The notes beneath the pieces are model-generated. The model was not told the origin of the DNA. It saw only the letters and a list, made by a program, of their open reading frames with translations, and ran no database searches. A stretch of DNA of 64,000 nucleotides from Arthrobotrys musiformis (Eukaryota; Ascomycota; Orbiliomycetes; Orbiliales; Orbiliaceae): positions 1,736,001 through 1,800,000 of the forward strand of contig JAVHJL010000005.1 of the NCBI GenBank assembly GCA_036971715.1, in the 5' to 3' direction. Positions 35,501-47,291 of this stretch are shown piece by piece. The position numbers and the translations under genes were made by a program. Position 1 is the stretch's first letter. Each line of letters opens with the position of its first letter.

Positions 35501-38500
35501 GAGTTCTCCATCGTATTAGATTCCTCGGAGAACAACGGCCTCTAGATTCCATCTCCTTGAATTATGTCCTTCCCTTGATTCTTAAAGTATTAGAGGACTG
35601 TGGGATCGATGCCGGAACGCCAGAGATCGTTGAAGAACAGCTTATTTTGGCATTAGAGATCCTCAGTTTCCATACTGGAACATGTAAGTCCGATAACATA
35701 ATCCGCGAGGGCTACATACTTGGGAATGCTAATAATTATAGGCGTTGATACCAATATTGCGCGGAAGAAGATCTTCGAAACCCTGATATTCTGCATTCGG
35801 AAGTACACGCAACATTACAAAATGATTAAGGACTGCCTTATGGATTTGTGCCGATGTATTTCTGATAACATCACACCCGATGAGATCAAGGTTCTCGTCG
35901 CAGCTACAATCCAACCGGAAGCGAACCTAAGAACAGCGGTCTTACAAGCCATCGAAGCTGAAATCGATCTATCAGATTTGGGAAGCTTGGATTTGATTTG
36001 GATCGCCTCGCACGACGAAGTCGAAGAGAATGCAGAGCTTGCCCGCACTACCTGGGAAGTCCATGAGATGAAGGTGTCCGAGGACCGAGTTGAAGACCTT
36101 CTCCCATATCTCGACAGTCAAGATCGTCAGCTCCGGGGAGCTACCGCGCGTGCCCTCGGAGAAGCGGTCAGAATACACCCAGGCACTTTCGCGAAGATTT
36201 TGACCACACTCAAAGAGAAATATGTGCAGAAAGCCAAGCCCGTTGGACCTGTCTACGACGAGTTCGGTATCATGAAGAAAGCTCTCCAACAATCAGATCC
36301 CTGGGAATCACGTAGTGGAATTGCTCTAGCATACAAAGAACTAGCTCTTTATTTCACCAAAGACCAATTCAGGCCGTTTATTGAGGCAGTTATCAGAGAT
36401 GGCTGTCTCTCCGATCGAGGCCCTGGAGTACGTCGGGAAATGATTGACGCTGTTTCAACCGTTATTAGCATCCATGGCAAGCCACATGTCGAGGAGCTCA
36501 TGGCCGTGTTCGAGAGCACTCTCGAAGAGCCAGACCGTGGGGCCCAGGCACAAGACGAGCGTAACGAAGCGATTATTATTCTCTACGGATCATTAGCGGA
36601 GCATTTGGAGTCTGGTAACAAGAAGATCCCGTCAATAGTACAACGTCTTTTTACCACACTGTCAACACCATCCGAAAATGTGCAATACGCTGTCGCAGAG
36701 TGCCTCCCACCACTCGTCCGTGCTTCACGAGATAAAACCGGAGAATATGTTGAGAAAATGACAGAAGTCCTGTTTGGCAATGGTAAGTACCCAGTCCGCC
36801 GAGGAGCGGCTTATGGTCTGGCCGGTATCGTGAGGGGTTATGGTATCTCCGCATTGAAAGACTTCTCAATCTTAGCAACACTCAGAACCGCCACTGAAAG
36901 CAAGAAGGACCAAAACGCTCGACAGGGTGCGCTTTTTGCATACGAATTGTTTTCAGTCTTCCTTGGACCAGTATTCGAACCGTATTTCATCCAAATCCTC
37001 CCTGCTCTGCTTACATCTTTCGGTGATGCTGTGAGCGACGTTCGTGAAGCCTGTGCTGAGGCAGCAAAGGCATGTTTCACAAGCCTGTCGTCCTACGGTG
37101 TCACCGTTATCCTGCCCACGCTACTCGAGGGCCTTGACGAGTCAGCTTGGAGGTCGAAGAAAGGTGCTTGTGAAATGTTGGGTAACATGGCATACCTTGC
37201 ACCCAGTCAACTTGCTGTCAACCTGCCGACTATTATTCCACCATTGACCAATGTCTTGACTGATACACACAAGGAAGTCAGATCTGCCGCAAATAGAAGC
37301 TTGCTCAAGTTTGGAGATGTTATTTCCAATCCTGAGATCAAGGAATTGATTGGCGTGCTATTAAAGGCATTGAGCGACCCTACCAAGTATACAAACGATG
37401 CACTAGACGCACTTTTGAAGGTGTCATTTGTGCACTATCTTGATGCTCCTTCGCTCGCTTTGGTCGTCAGAATCCTTGAACGTGGTTTGGGTGACCGGTC
37501 ACAGACCAAGAAAAAGGCTTCTCAGATCATTGGCAGCTTGGCCCATCTCACGGAGAGAAAGGACCTCATGGTCCATCTATCGATCCTTACTAGCGGTCTC
37601 AAAGTCGCGGTTGTGGACCCAGTCCCACAAACACGTTCCACTGCTTCAAAAGCCCTCGGTATCCTTGTCGAAAAACTCGGAGAAGATGCTATGCCAGAAC
37701 TTATCCCCGGCCTCATGTACACACTTAAGTCAGAGACTGGTGCTGGAGACCGACTCGGGTCTGCCCAGGCTCTATCTGAAGTCCTCGCTGGTCTTGGTAC
37801 TGAACGTCTCGAGGAAGTGTTACCAACGATTCTTTCCAATGCCGGGAGCAGCAAGCAGCATGTCAGAGAAGGCTTTATGTCCATGTTCATCTTCTTGCCT
37901 GCATGTTTCGGAAATGCCTTCAGCAACTACCTTACCAAAATTATTCCGCCAATCCTTTCTGGACTTGCAGATGACGTTGATTCGATTAGAGAGACGGCCC
38001 TCCGCGCTGGTCGGCTTCTCGTCAAGAACTTTGCTACAAGGGCTGTGGACCTTCTCCTTCCAGAACTTGAAAGGGGTCTTGCAGACGATGCTTACAGAAT
38101 TCGTCTCAGTTCCGTCGAACTTGTCGGCGATCTCCTCTTCAACCTTACCGGGATCACAGGGTCCATCGACGAGGTCCATGCTGAAGCTAACAACGAAGTT
38201 AGTGCCGCCTTGCTCGATGCCCTTGGTGCTGAGAAGAGAGATCGTGTGCTCTCCGCCATCTACATTTGTCGAAGCGATACTTCCGGCTTGGTTCGCAATG
38301 CTGCGATCAACGTTTGGAAGGCACTCGTCCCATCGCCTCGTATTTTGAAGGAGATGATCCCAACCTTGACAGGATTTATCATCCGCCGCCTTGCCAATCC
38401 AAATCCGGAACAAAAGGAGATTGCCGGACAAGCGCTTAGTGAGCTCGTTAGGAAGGCTGGTGAAGGTGTCCTGACTTCTTTGCTGCCAACTATGGAAGAG

Positions 38501-40991
38501 AGCTTGGTGACCACAACGGATGCAGATGCCAAGCAGGGTATTTGCATTGCCCTGAAGGAGTTGATCACATCTACACCTGAGGAATCTTTGGAGGATCACG
38601 AGAAGACATTGATCTCTGTCCTCAGGATAGGATTGGTTGACAGTGATTCTGATGTTCGAGATACAGCTGCGGATGCCTTCGATAGCATCCAGCGGGTGTT
38701 CGGCCGGAGAGCTGTCGATCAGGTACTTCCATTCCTGCTCAATCAGCTACGCGATGAAGATGCGGCAACTAGTGCTCTTGCCGGTCTCCTTACGCTGCTC
38801 CGTGACCATGGAAGAGCCAATCAAATCCTACCAGTCCTCATTCCGAACCTGCTCACCTCGCCTATGTCCGCATTCAATGCATCTGCCTTGGCCAATCTTG
38901 CAGAAGTCGCTTCCAGTGCCGTCAATAGAAGGCTGCCGCAGATCATCAATACCTTCATGGATAACCTTGTCGATATTGATGATGAGGAACTTAAGGACGA
39001 ATTGGGAGAGTCCTTTGACCAAGTCTTATTGGCTGTTGACGAGTTCGATGGTCTTAACACGAGTATGAACGTCATCCTGGGGCTGTTGAAGCACGATGAC
39101 GAAAAGAAGAGAGCCACAATGGCTCTCCACTTGGCTACTTTCTTCGAGAAGAGCGAGATCGACTTTTCCCGATATACTCCAGACTGCATTCGTGTCCTCC
39201 TGCAACTCTTTGATGATAGAGAAACCACTGTCGTCAAGGCTGCCTGGGAAGCTCTCAATGCTCTCGTCAAGAGCCTGCGCAAGGAGGAAATGGAAAGCCT
39301 TGTTACATCCACCCGACAGGTACTCCTACAAGTCGGCAGCCCTGGCAATGATCTCCCTGGGTTTACTATCCCTAAGGGAATTAATGCCATTCTCCCGATA
39401 TTCTTGCAGGGTCTCATGTATGGCACACCGGAGCAGCGAACGCAATCCGCCCTTGCTATTGCAGATATCATTGATCGTACAAACAGCGATTCTTTACGGC
39501 CGTTTGTTACACAGATTACCGGCCCTCTCATTCGTGTGGTATCCGAAAAATCCGTTGAGGTTAAGTGTAAGTTCCTTCGCTTGTTCATATCGATTTTATG
39601 GATGCCTTGTTGAATAAATGCTGACCGACTAAATTTAGCTGCGATCTTGTTAACACTTAATTCCCTGCTGGAGAAAATCCCTACATTCCTCAAGCCATTT
39701 TTGCCGCAGCTGCAGCGCACTTTCGCGAAGGCCCTTGCAGATACTTCTAGTGAGGTATTGAGGTCGAGAGCGGCGAAAGCTTTAGGAACGTTAATTACCT
39801 TAACTCCTAGAATAGATCCCTTGATTGCAGGTATGCATGTTTCATCCAACCCCGAGGCGATATCGATAAAAAATATTCTAACCTGATGTGCGCCGTTCTA
39901 GAACTTGTCAGTGGATCGAAGACCCCTGACATTGGAGTTCGTGTTGCTATGCTTAAGGCCCTGTACGAGGTCGTCAGTAAAGCAGGTGGCAATATGGGAG
40001 AGCAGTCCCGTGCATCCTTGATAACTCTAATAGAAGAGGAGTTGGAAGATAACGAAGAGGCGCTGCTGATAACCAAGGCCAAGCTCTTGGGAGCCATGTC
40101 CATGGCTGTCCCATTTGACCACATGGGTAAAATTATTAAGACTCAGGCCCTGACGACACATTTTACCAAGTACTCGGTTCTGGCTTTGAATTCGGTGTTA
40201 TTAGACGCCGGAGATGCGATTGACGAGGGTGGATTGGTTGACGATGCCGCAAAGGTTATTTGTCGAGGGTTGGCAGACCGTGATGTACGAAATATCTTTC
40301 GCTCCCCCATATTCTCTCTTGCCGAATATATCGCTGACCCTCATATAGCCCTATATCTCAGACAACAGTGCCGTCGCAGCTGGCAAACTTCTTTTGTCGG
40401 ATAATATCCACAAGTCATTCGAGACTTCCAAGACCCTATTCGAAACCCTTGCCGAAACCATCAAAGCCCCCGCCAGCAATTCGACTGATACCAAACGTCT
40501 TTCGCTCATCGTTTTACGGACTGTGAGTCGACTTCACTATGAGACCGTAAAACCGCATCTTGCACTGTTGGCGCCGGTCGTATTCGGCAACGTTCGAGAC
40601 TCTGTCATTCCAGTCAAGCTGGGCGCCGAACAAGCTTTCCTCGCAATCTTTAGAGTAGTCGATGAAGGAGATGCGACATTCGAGGTTCGTATTTAGGTCC
40701 CTTTAAAACTCTTATATAGAAGTGTCGGATTCTTTTTTTCGTTTGTCGGAAGGCTGAGGAATGCTAACTTGAAACCACCCCTAGAAATATATTGCCACCG
40801 TCGAGGGCCCCCAGAAACGTCTCACACAAGACTGGTATAAGCGGGTGGCGTCGAAACTGGCTACCGCAGAACGAGAAAGGAATGAAGCAGGTGGTAGTTC
40901 GCTAGGATTAAATAGCGACGAAGAGGATGATTATAAGGAGATTATGAGCGTTGGGAAGGTCGATTTTGAAGGGTGGGTTAGTGCTGACTAG
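32579..40991 (+). CDS. gcn1: Gcn1, translational activator of the eIF2-alpha kinase Gcn2
   Basis: A ribosome-associated HEAT-repeat giant that senses stalled or colliding ribosomes and delivers the uncharged-tRNA signal to Gcn2 (general amino-acid control). Seven exons join in phase: 32579-32678, 32765-35683, 35742-39566, 39639-39830, 39902-40284, 40349-40684 and 40785-40991. The product has 2,653 residues, as in yeast (about 2,670). Nearly the whole chain is HEAT repeats. The EF3-like middle shows AEDLLPYLDSQ-type repeat units (here VEDLLPYLDSQDRQLRGATA) and FGIMKKALQQSDPWESRSGIA. The C-terminal third carries the region that binds the Gcn2 RWD domain in yeast. The C-terminus is acidic (SDEEDDYKEI). 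Exon 5 to 6 uses GTACGA with an ATAG acceptor, chosen because it restores PYISDNSAVAAGKLLL; exon 6 uses GTTCGT. It is convergent with the BRCT gene. Confidence 0.96.
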
Positions 40992-41484
40992 AGACGGGGC
41001 GAGAACCCCACCTAACCGCCCGGATTCGCCTATCAGATTCTTTGCAGGTGTCTCAAGATAAGGCTCCGAGCGGCGGGGGAACCTTCTCTTCTCTCCAGCT
41101 CGAAATTTTATTTTGACTATCGTATGTTGTTTCTTTTGGCTACTTTGTTACATTCTTTGTTACCGCTTAATGCATGCACCATGGGTAGCATTTTAGATTT
41201 TTCTTATGGGCATGGCTTCTGAAAACGGACAGAGAGAATAAAAGCTGCTGAGATTTTTGTTTTCTGGATCATTCATTCAATTACGGGTTGAGACCAAAAG
41301 GAACAAGAAAGCATTTTATTACGGATCTATTCCGTTCACTCCGAAAGCGTTAATATTAATCCGTCATGAAAATCATAGCCCCATCCAATATCCGTGATAC
41401 ACCGTGAACGCCTTTTCAACATGCCGTGCGTAACTCTAAGAGTCGAAGAAAAGAAAAAAAGAAAAGACACCGTTGCTATCACCA
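40992..41484. other. Convergent spacer (Gcn1 / BRCT protein)
   Basis: About 490 bases between converging stops hold both 3' untranslated regions, with AATAAA on the + strand near 41237. No gene is seen. Confidence 0.45.
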
Positions 41485-42388
41485 CTACTTCTTCATCATA
41501 TCTATCAAAGATCTCTGACTCGGTCTAGTCCTTTTGAAATCCATCAGCGTCCCCTGCCTAGCTTCTCTCAGGGGGACCACGGGGAACTTTGTCTCCGCAA
41601 GACGTTTCTCTTGTTTCATGGACGCCAGCGCCCATTCCACGCTCACGTAGTGGATTTTGGACTTAATCCTACCCTTCATTTCTAGTTCGATTTTTCTACT
41701 CGCTAGACTAGCGATTCCGGACGATTCCACCGTCTTTGATAATTGGGTTACATTACCACTGGATTTTGTAGATGTCGATGATGGTTTCAGTTGGGATTCT
41801 GATGATGCGGCAGATGGGTTGGTGAGGATTATGTGTGTCACCTGACGTCTCGCAAGATGGTATGAAACCACAGCGCCGTGGGAGGTGAGGAGACGCTTTA
41901 GTTCTACATCTGAGATACCGGAGAGGGTGGTATTCCCATTGACGTAGATTGTGCAGTTTTTGAAGATCTGCTTTGGCTTTGGGGGTTGCGTTGTTCCTGT
42001 GTAATATTTCGTTAGTCGAGCGAGTCTCGTATGATTGAGAAACATTCCAAGGAATGTGCTCACCTTTCGATTCTTCAGTCACATTACTGACTGGTTTCAG
42101 ACCACTTTTTGCACTGGTGATCACTTCGCCAGCCTTTCGCCTTGACGATGGTGGAGACGTGGTCCCAACCACCGCGCCGGCGGTAGTAAACTGTGTTTTG
42201 AGCCTTTGGTTCCTATCATCCCGCCAGTTTGTGAGACCCGCACCGGGGCCGCCATCTTCACGGATCTGATGGCCTGTGGATGAGGTGACATAGATATCTA
42301 GTGGTTTGTCTGGACGAGAGGTTGAGGCTAGTTCTATGAGCTTTTTTTTGAGTTCGGCGCCTTTGAGGGCTCCGAGTTTTTGGGGCAT
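41485..42388 (-). CDS. Short BRCT-domain protein, Rev1-BRCT-like
   Basis: Probably a nuclear DNA-repair or tolerance adaptor; the exact family is not established. Exons 42388-42064 and 41996-41485 give 278 residues (donor GTGAGC, acceptor CAG, phase 1). The first ~115 residues are basic, Ser/Thr-rich and probably disordered. A single BRCT domain follows at about 119-245: IFKNCTIYVNG, then ELKRLLTSHGAVVSYHL, VTHIILTN, and a C-terminal HYVSVEWALASMKQEKRL with the conserved Trp. It resembles the N-terminal BRCT of Rev1 most closely, but no polymerase domain follows. The C-terminus has two tandem motifs with PIP-box spacing, QGTLMDFK (256-263) and QRSLIDMM (269-276), the latter two residues from the end. 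PCNA binding is an inference. It could also be a degenerate Rev1 paralogue. Confidence 0.8.
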
Positions 42389-45300
42389 CGCGGGGACACG
42401 TGCTGTCGTGTATGACAGTGGTTGGGATTGGAGGATGGGAGGCGTCGGTAGTTTTTAAATTTTGTATTTACTCGTATACAGAGATTATTATGAGTAAGAG
42501 AATGTTTTAGAGATTCGTATTAGATTTGCGAAGTTGTCATAAGAATCATGTGTATTCTCTATTTCTCGCTCGGTAGTTGTGAGCCTTCGGGATGAGTCGA
42601 ATACTAGCACGAGGTCGATATCTTCATGGCTAATTTGTTAGCGTTTGAAAGAAACCTTGGAAACGTGTCAGAATTACTTGCATATGATCCGCATGGTAGT
42701 TACAAATATTTTCCCTTTTTTGACGTTTTATTCAAGGTTGCGCAAAAAGTTATTCATTGTTCGACCTGAATTGGTAGTTCAAACCAGACGCTCCACTACT
42801 GCTCGTTTCGTTTACAAACCCCCAAGCTTCTAGAGCTCAAAGCAATCTAATCTTCTATCTACGGCGATTTGGGTTTATCAGGCATTACATTAGTCTCGGG
42901 AAACTATCGAGCATGTATGTACATTTCATGTATGTATATGTGTGTGTGGATATCCGGATGTAAAGTATGTAAAAGCATGTACCTGCAGCTATCAGGTGAA
43001 CTGCACATAAATACATATTTGCGGATAATGCGAGATATACATAGTAAATTAAGTACAAGGCGGTGACCTAGTCGGTCGGTGACAATATATTCTGTAATAT
43101 GCATCCTGCATGGTCTTTCTTCTTCTTTTTTAGAACTGCAGCAAGCGGGCAGCAAGCGGTATGCTGGTTAGCACCAGGGCAAATGGGAAAAGAAAGCGAG
43201 TTTAGGTCAGGATGATGCATGAATCTCGCATTCTGCATGCCCTGCCTCGAAGCAAGCAAAAGCTCTTTTTGGCGAACCTGCTTAGCCTTTAAGCTTTTCT
43301 CGGTCAGAGTTGACTCGCCGGGGAGCATCATTCCCCAACTTTTGACCGAAAAGGCTTCCCCACCTTGGAATTGCGCCAGAACGGCGTCTTCGAATCCCAG
43401 GAAGTTTTTTTCCCTCTTCGCCATGAATAGAAACGTCAAACGACCGTTTTGTCAATAATTGCCCAAGTTATAGAAAGGTACTTCACTGTACCTCGAAAAG
43501 CTTGCAAACCGGGGACCAATACCTGGCCGTTTTGGGGGGCCGTTTGTTCCCATATTTACCATCATTTCTATGCATCGCAATATTACTTCTGTCAGCTGCG
43601 GCCGACCTTAGTTTAGATCGTGTCGGTTCTCTTCTCGATTTAGACCTTGTATTGTACTGCGGAAGTTTCATGCAGTGTGCCTTTTCCCCTCCAACGTCAC
43701 TTACAACACATTACCCTCGTCGGTTTTGTGTTGCCGTGTCGTCCCTGTCGACGTCGATCGTCGATCTGAAGATCCGGATTGCCAGAAAGGGAACTTCCCC
43801 TCGAGACTACGTTATACTGTATTACGTGAGTTATGGTTCTACTTTTGGTATATATCATATTATGCAGGGGAATACCCCCCCGTGATAAGAGCGTTCGGGG
43901 ACAATCGATGCATGTTTGTATATATATGCACTGTCTGACGTCTTATGTCAGATTCTATTCAAGCCCCACGATCCTATGTATCAAATCTATCTAGTCTGAT
44001 TAGATAGTCATTTATATCGTATTCTAGGATTTGAAAGCGAAGTATACGGGCTTGCAACGATGATAAATTTGCGAGCCTCAAATATTAAACTTATTTCAGT
44101 GCTATAATATTATATGCTGTGTTACCAATGCAATATCCTGAAACGTATTTTCAGATACACATTGGACGAGTCAAAGGAATATTTTTATAATCGAAGTGTA
44201 TCAGTAGGATTCTGTTGCATATCGCATAGTATACGGCGACGGCGCCGAAACGTCAGCATTTCAAAACAGGCCTGCTGCGGGCAAGAAAGCTTAAAGTCTG
44301 GTAGCGGGTTTTTGTTTCAAATATTTCCCTAACTACCGATATCGATAATGCATCTATAGTAGGCTATGGTTACCTACATTACATATACATACACAGACAC
44401 ACACAGGAATAGACATTCCCTGGGAAACCGCATGTTTCGACATTGCATTGCATGAGAAAGGATGCTTCCGAGTTCCGCGCCTCGCCTATACGGGTTTCGC
44501 TTTGCAAGAACAGGATGCTTACACGCAGTAGCCGATCAGTAAACGTCGCTTCGGGTTGCTGCGGGCTTACCACGCATGAACCGCTGCTGATGAAATGAAA
44601 CTGATGTATGGAATGCTGTGAGGTTTCCTGGATGCTTCCTTCTTCACCGGAACGGAAGGCTACGGGAAGCTTCTGTGTGGCAATCTTCGGGAATTAGGGA
44701 AACCACTTTGATGATGAAACTGTCATTTTTTGTGACAGGTTCGGGCGATGCGCCTGTGCCAATGATTCTTCAATATCCGGCAGCCGAAATTTCGGACCCT
44801 TCCCTTCCCTTCGCCCCTCTTTCACATTTCAAAAATTTGCGACGGCACGTGGACATTCAGCTTTGTCTGCCGAATAGTTTCGCACAAGGGAGAAGAACAT
44901 TCCAAGTGGAAGAAAGGGTCACTTGAAAAAAAAAATCATCATCCAAGCGCTCCGGATATCTCGAACCCTTGCAGACCCTTATTTTTTCTTGTTTGCCTTC
45001 TCGAGCTCGGCGACAGTGGGTCCTCAAGGCGACCATCCCAAGATATTGACGATTGCTGCTGATGATATCAATCACATAAAAAAGTTCGGTTATTACCTAA
45101 ATTGCATGCTTTTTCTTGCTTCAAGACAAGGAAATAATCCTGCGGCTGGAGGGGAAATTTTTTTTTCTTGGGTGCCGTTCGAAAGCCACCCCTCCCCTGG
45201 ATCATCCGGGTTTCGCGATTGTGAAAAGTTTTCCGGTACCTGCGTCAAGGCCACCTGTCCAAGAGGGCCTTTTAATCTCTCAATTAATTTAGTGAGGCGC

Positions 45301-46965
45301 TGATATAGTCTTGATGCTCAAGAAAAACAAAAGAAAATCATTTGTCTTGATTGATTGACGACATTTACAAATTGTGGAGCAGGACGGGGCACGGGAAAAA
45401 AGGGCCAGGAACCAAAAAGTCGAACGTGTGATGGGGGCTACATATGCTGTTACAGCCTACCACAGGCTCTTTTTCTCCTTCCAGTTGTAATTTCGAGAAC
45501 GAAAAGAGATGGGTTTGGTTCCTGAATCCATGTGAGGCTTTCGATGCACGCCCCCCTTGTTGACCTTTTCACATACAGCCTGCAAAAAGATTGCTTGCTT
45601 GCTGCTGTGCCAGCCTCACCCCCCATCCCACATCCACTTGGCTCCTTGGTCCTGCGGTTAGAAAAATTAGTTTATGGCAAGGGTTGCCCACTATCTGATG
45701 ACCATCTGGACCCAGCTTATGCAAGGGCGGGAATGCGGGATTGTATCATAACCAATTTAATCGTTGCGCAGTTGCAGCGCGGCTTAACCAAATTTACCTT
45801 GCAACGAAAACGAACCCAGCCCAACACAAACCCGCCTCTCTATTAACGAGTTAACGAGGGGAGCATGGGATCACCTTATGGAGCAGCCGTGAGACATTGC
45901 GCATTGGTAACGCCTGTGATTGATAATCGTGGGGCAACAATCTAGCCACCGGCTGGCGTCTGAGAACAGATTATTTCTTATTTTTTTTATTTTTTTTGGG
46001 TGGCCCAGATTGCTGCATGATGGCTAACGGGAATCTAACGTTTGGTCCTTCTGTCTCTTACGTCTGCCGTTGAAGCTAGCTTAGATTGATATTTCGATTC
46101 AAGATCTATCAAAACTTCACACCGCGGAACGGATGATTGCCACTCCGCGTTCCCTCAACAGCCTCAGGAAAGGAGAAAAAAGCCCAAAGAAGACGTTTAC
46201 TCCTGACTAAAAGTCAAAAATTTAAAACACCGAAAGACAAAAAAGCCCCGAAGTCAGAATGAAACCCAAGGCTTACATACGCCCATACAAACATAACAAA
46301 GATTTGTCCGTGCCTAACAGGTCATTCGCAAAAAAACGGATGTTGAAGTGCTTGTTTGGACGGAACTTTTCCTTTTGGCGAAGCTGTTGGGGGAACCAAT
46401 TGGCGACGCTTCGCCATCTGTTGCCTAAATGAAGCTAGCCATTTGCCCTGCTATTGCCGAGCCGTGTGGTATTTTTTTTCTTCTTGTTGGTCTGGACACC
46501 CACCATTCCAGCTTTAACTCGTTAGACCCGAGACATGTTCACCCACCTTTACGCCAATCATTTTGATATCTTGGTCTAACAGCTTTCATTTCCATCAGAA
46601 TGAGTGGCTCGCAGGCCATCCTTTGGATGACAGGATGACAAGCATTTAAAAATCCCAATTTTTTTGTTTTTCGTTTTCGGGGCGGCGTGGATGTTGTGCC
46701 TTTTGGCGGTGTATGAATGGCTAACAAATTAATATGGTTATCCTGTCATGTCATGCGATCTACGATATTTTATCTTTAATCTCTTATTTTGGTGCATCGT
46801 TTTCGCCATTTGATTTGCAGGATGCAAGTCTCTGAGCGGTCCGCTATTGCATAAGTCTCTGTTCGCGTATGCATCCAGGCCATGGCCCTACCCAGCAGTG
46901 CATACCTTAAGCTTTAAGCTTCCACCTTCTTTTCCCTTTCCCTCCTTTTTACCTTTTCCTTTTCC

Positions 46966-46989
46966 TTTTTTTTTTTTTTTTTTTTTTTT
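46966..46989 (+). repeat. T homopolymer, 24 bases
   Basis: An uninterrupted T run at the end of a CTTTTCC-rich pyrimidine tract (46920-46990). Such tracts exclude nucleosomes in fungal promoters. Its length may also be unstable in sequencing. Confidence 0.8.
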
Positions 46990-47270
46990 GTTCCTGTGGG
47001 AAAAAGGATGTGCACTGTACATACATAACATTGCACCTACACACGGATGTACTATGGTACTTACATAGCACATGTACATTACATGTACCCCAAACATCCC
47101 ACTACCCGTCTCTGCCCCTACATAGTACATCAAAAAGGGCTTTTTTAGGGTGTGCATTAACCTACGGAGTAATACTGAAGCCTCTTAGGGTATGGGGTAT
47201 CTTGGGAAAACTTTTTTTTGTTCCCACATGATGGGGCTATTAAGGTTGCTTGCTTCCACGCACATCCACA

Positions 47271-47291
47271 GCGTGCGTGCGTGCGTGCGTG
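47271..47291 (+). repeat. GCGT tetranucleotide repeat
   Basis: About five tandem GCGT units (GCGTGCGTGCGTGCGTGCGT) end in GTG. A simple repeat in the StuA upstream region. Confidence 0.75.

Noticed and set aside
37820..39849. Long antisense frames within Gcn1 (259 and 342 codons)
   Set aside because: Shadows of the sense coding sequence. They carry no domain and overlap a fully conserved protein.
43068..43439. 123-codon minus-strand frame in the StuA upstream block
   Set aside because: It begins with ATG but shows no domain, signal or splice evidence. One isolated frame of this size is expected by chance in 11 kb.
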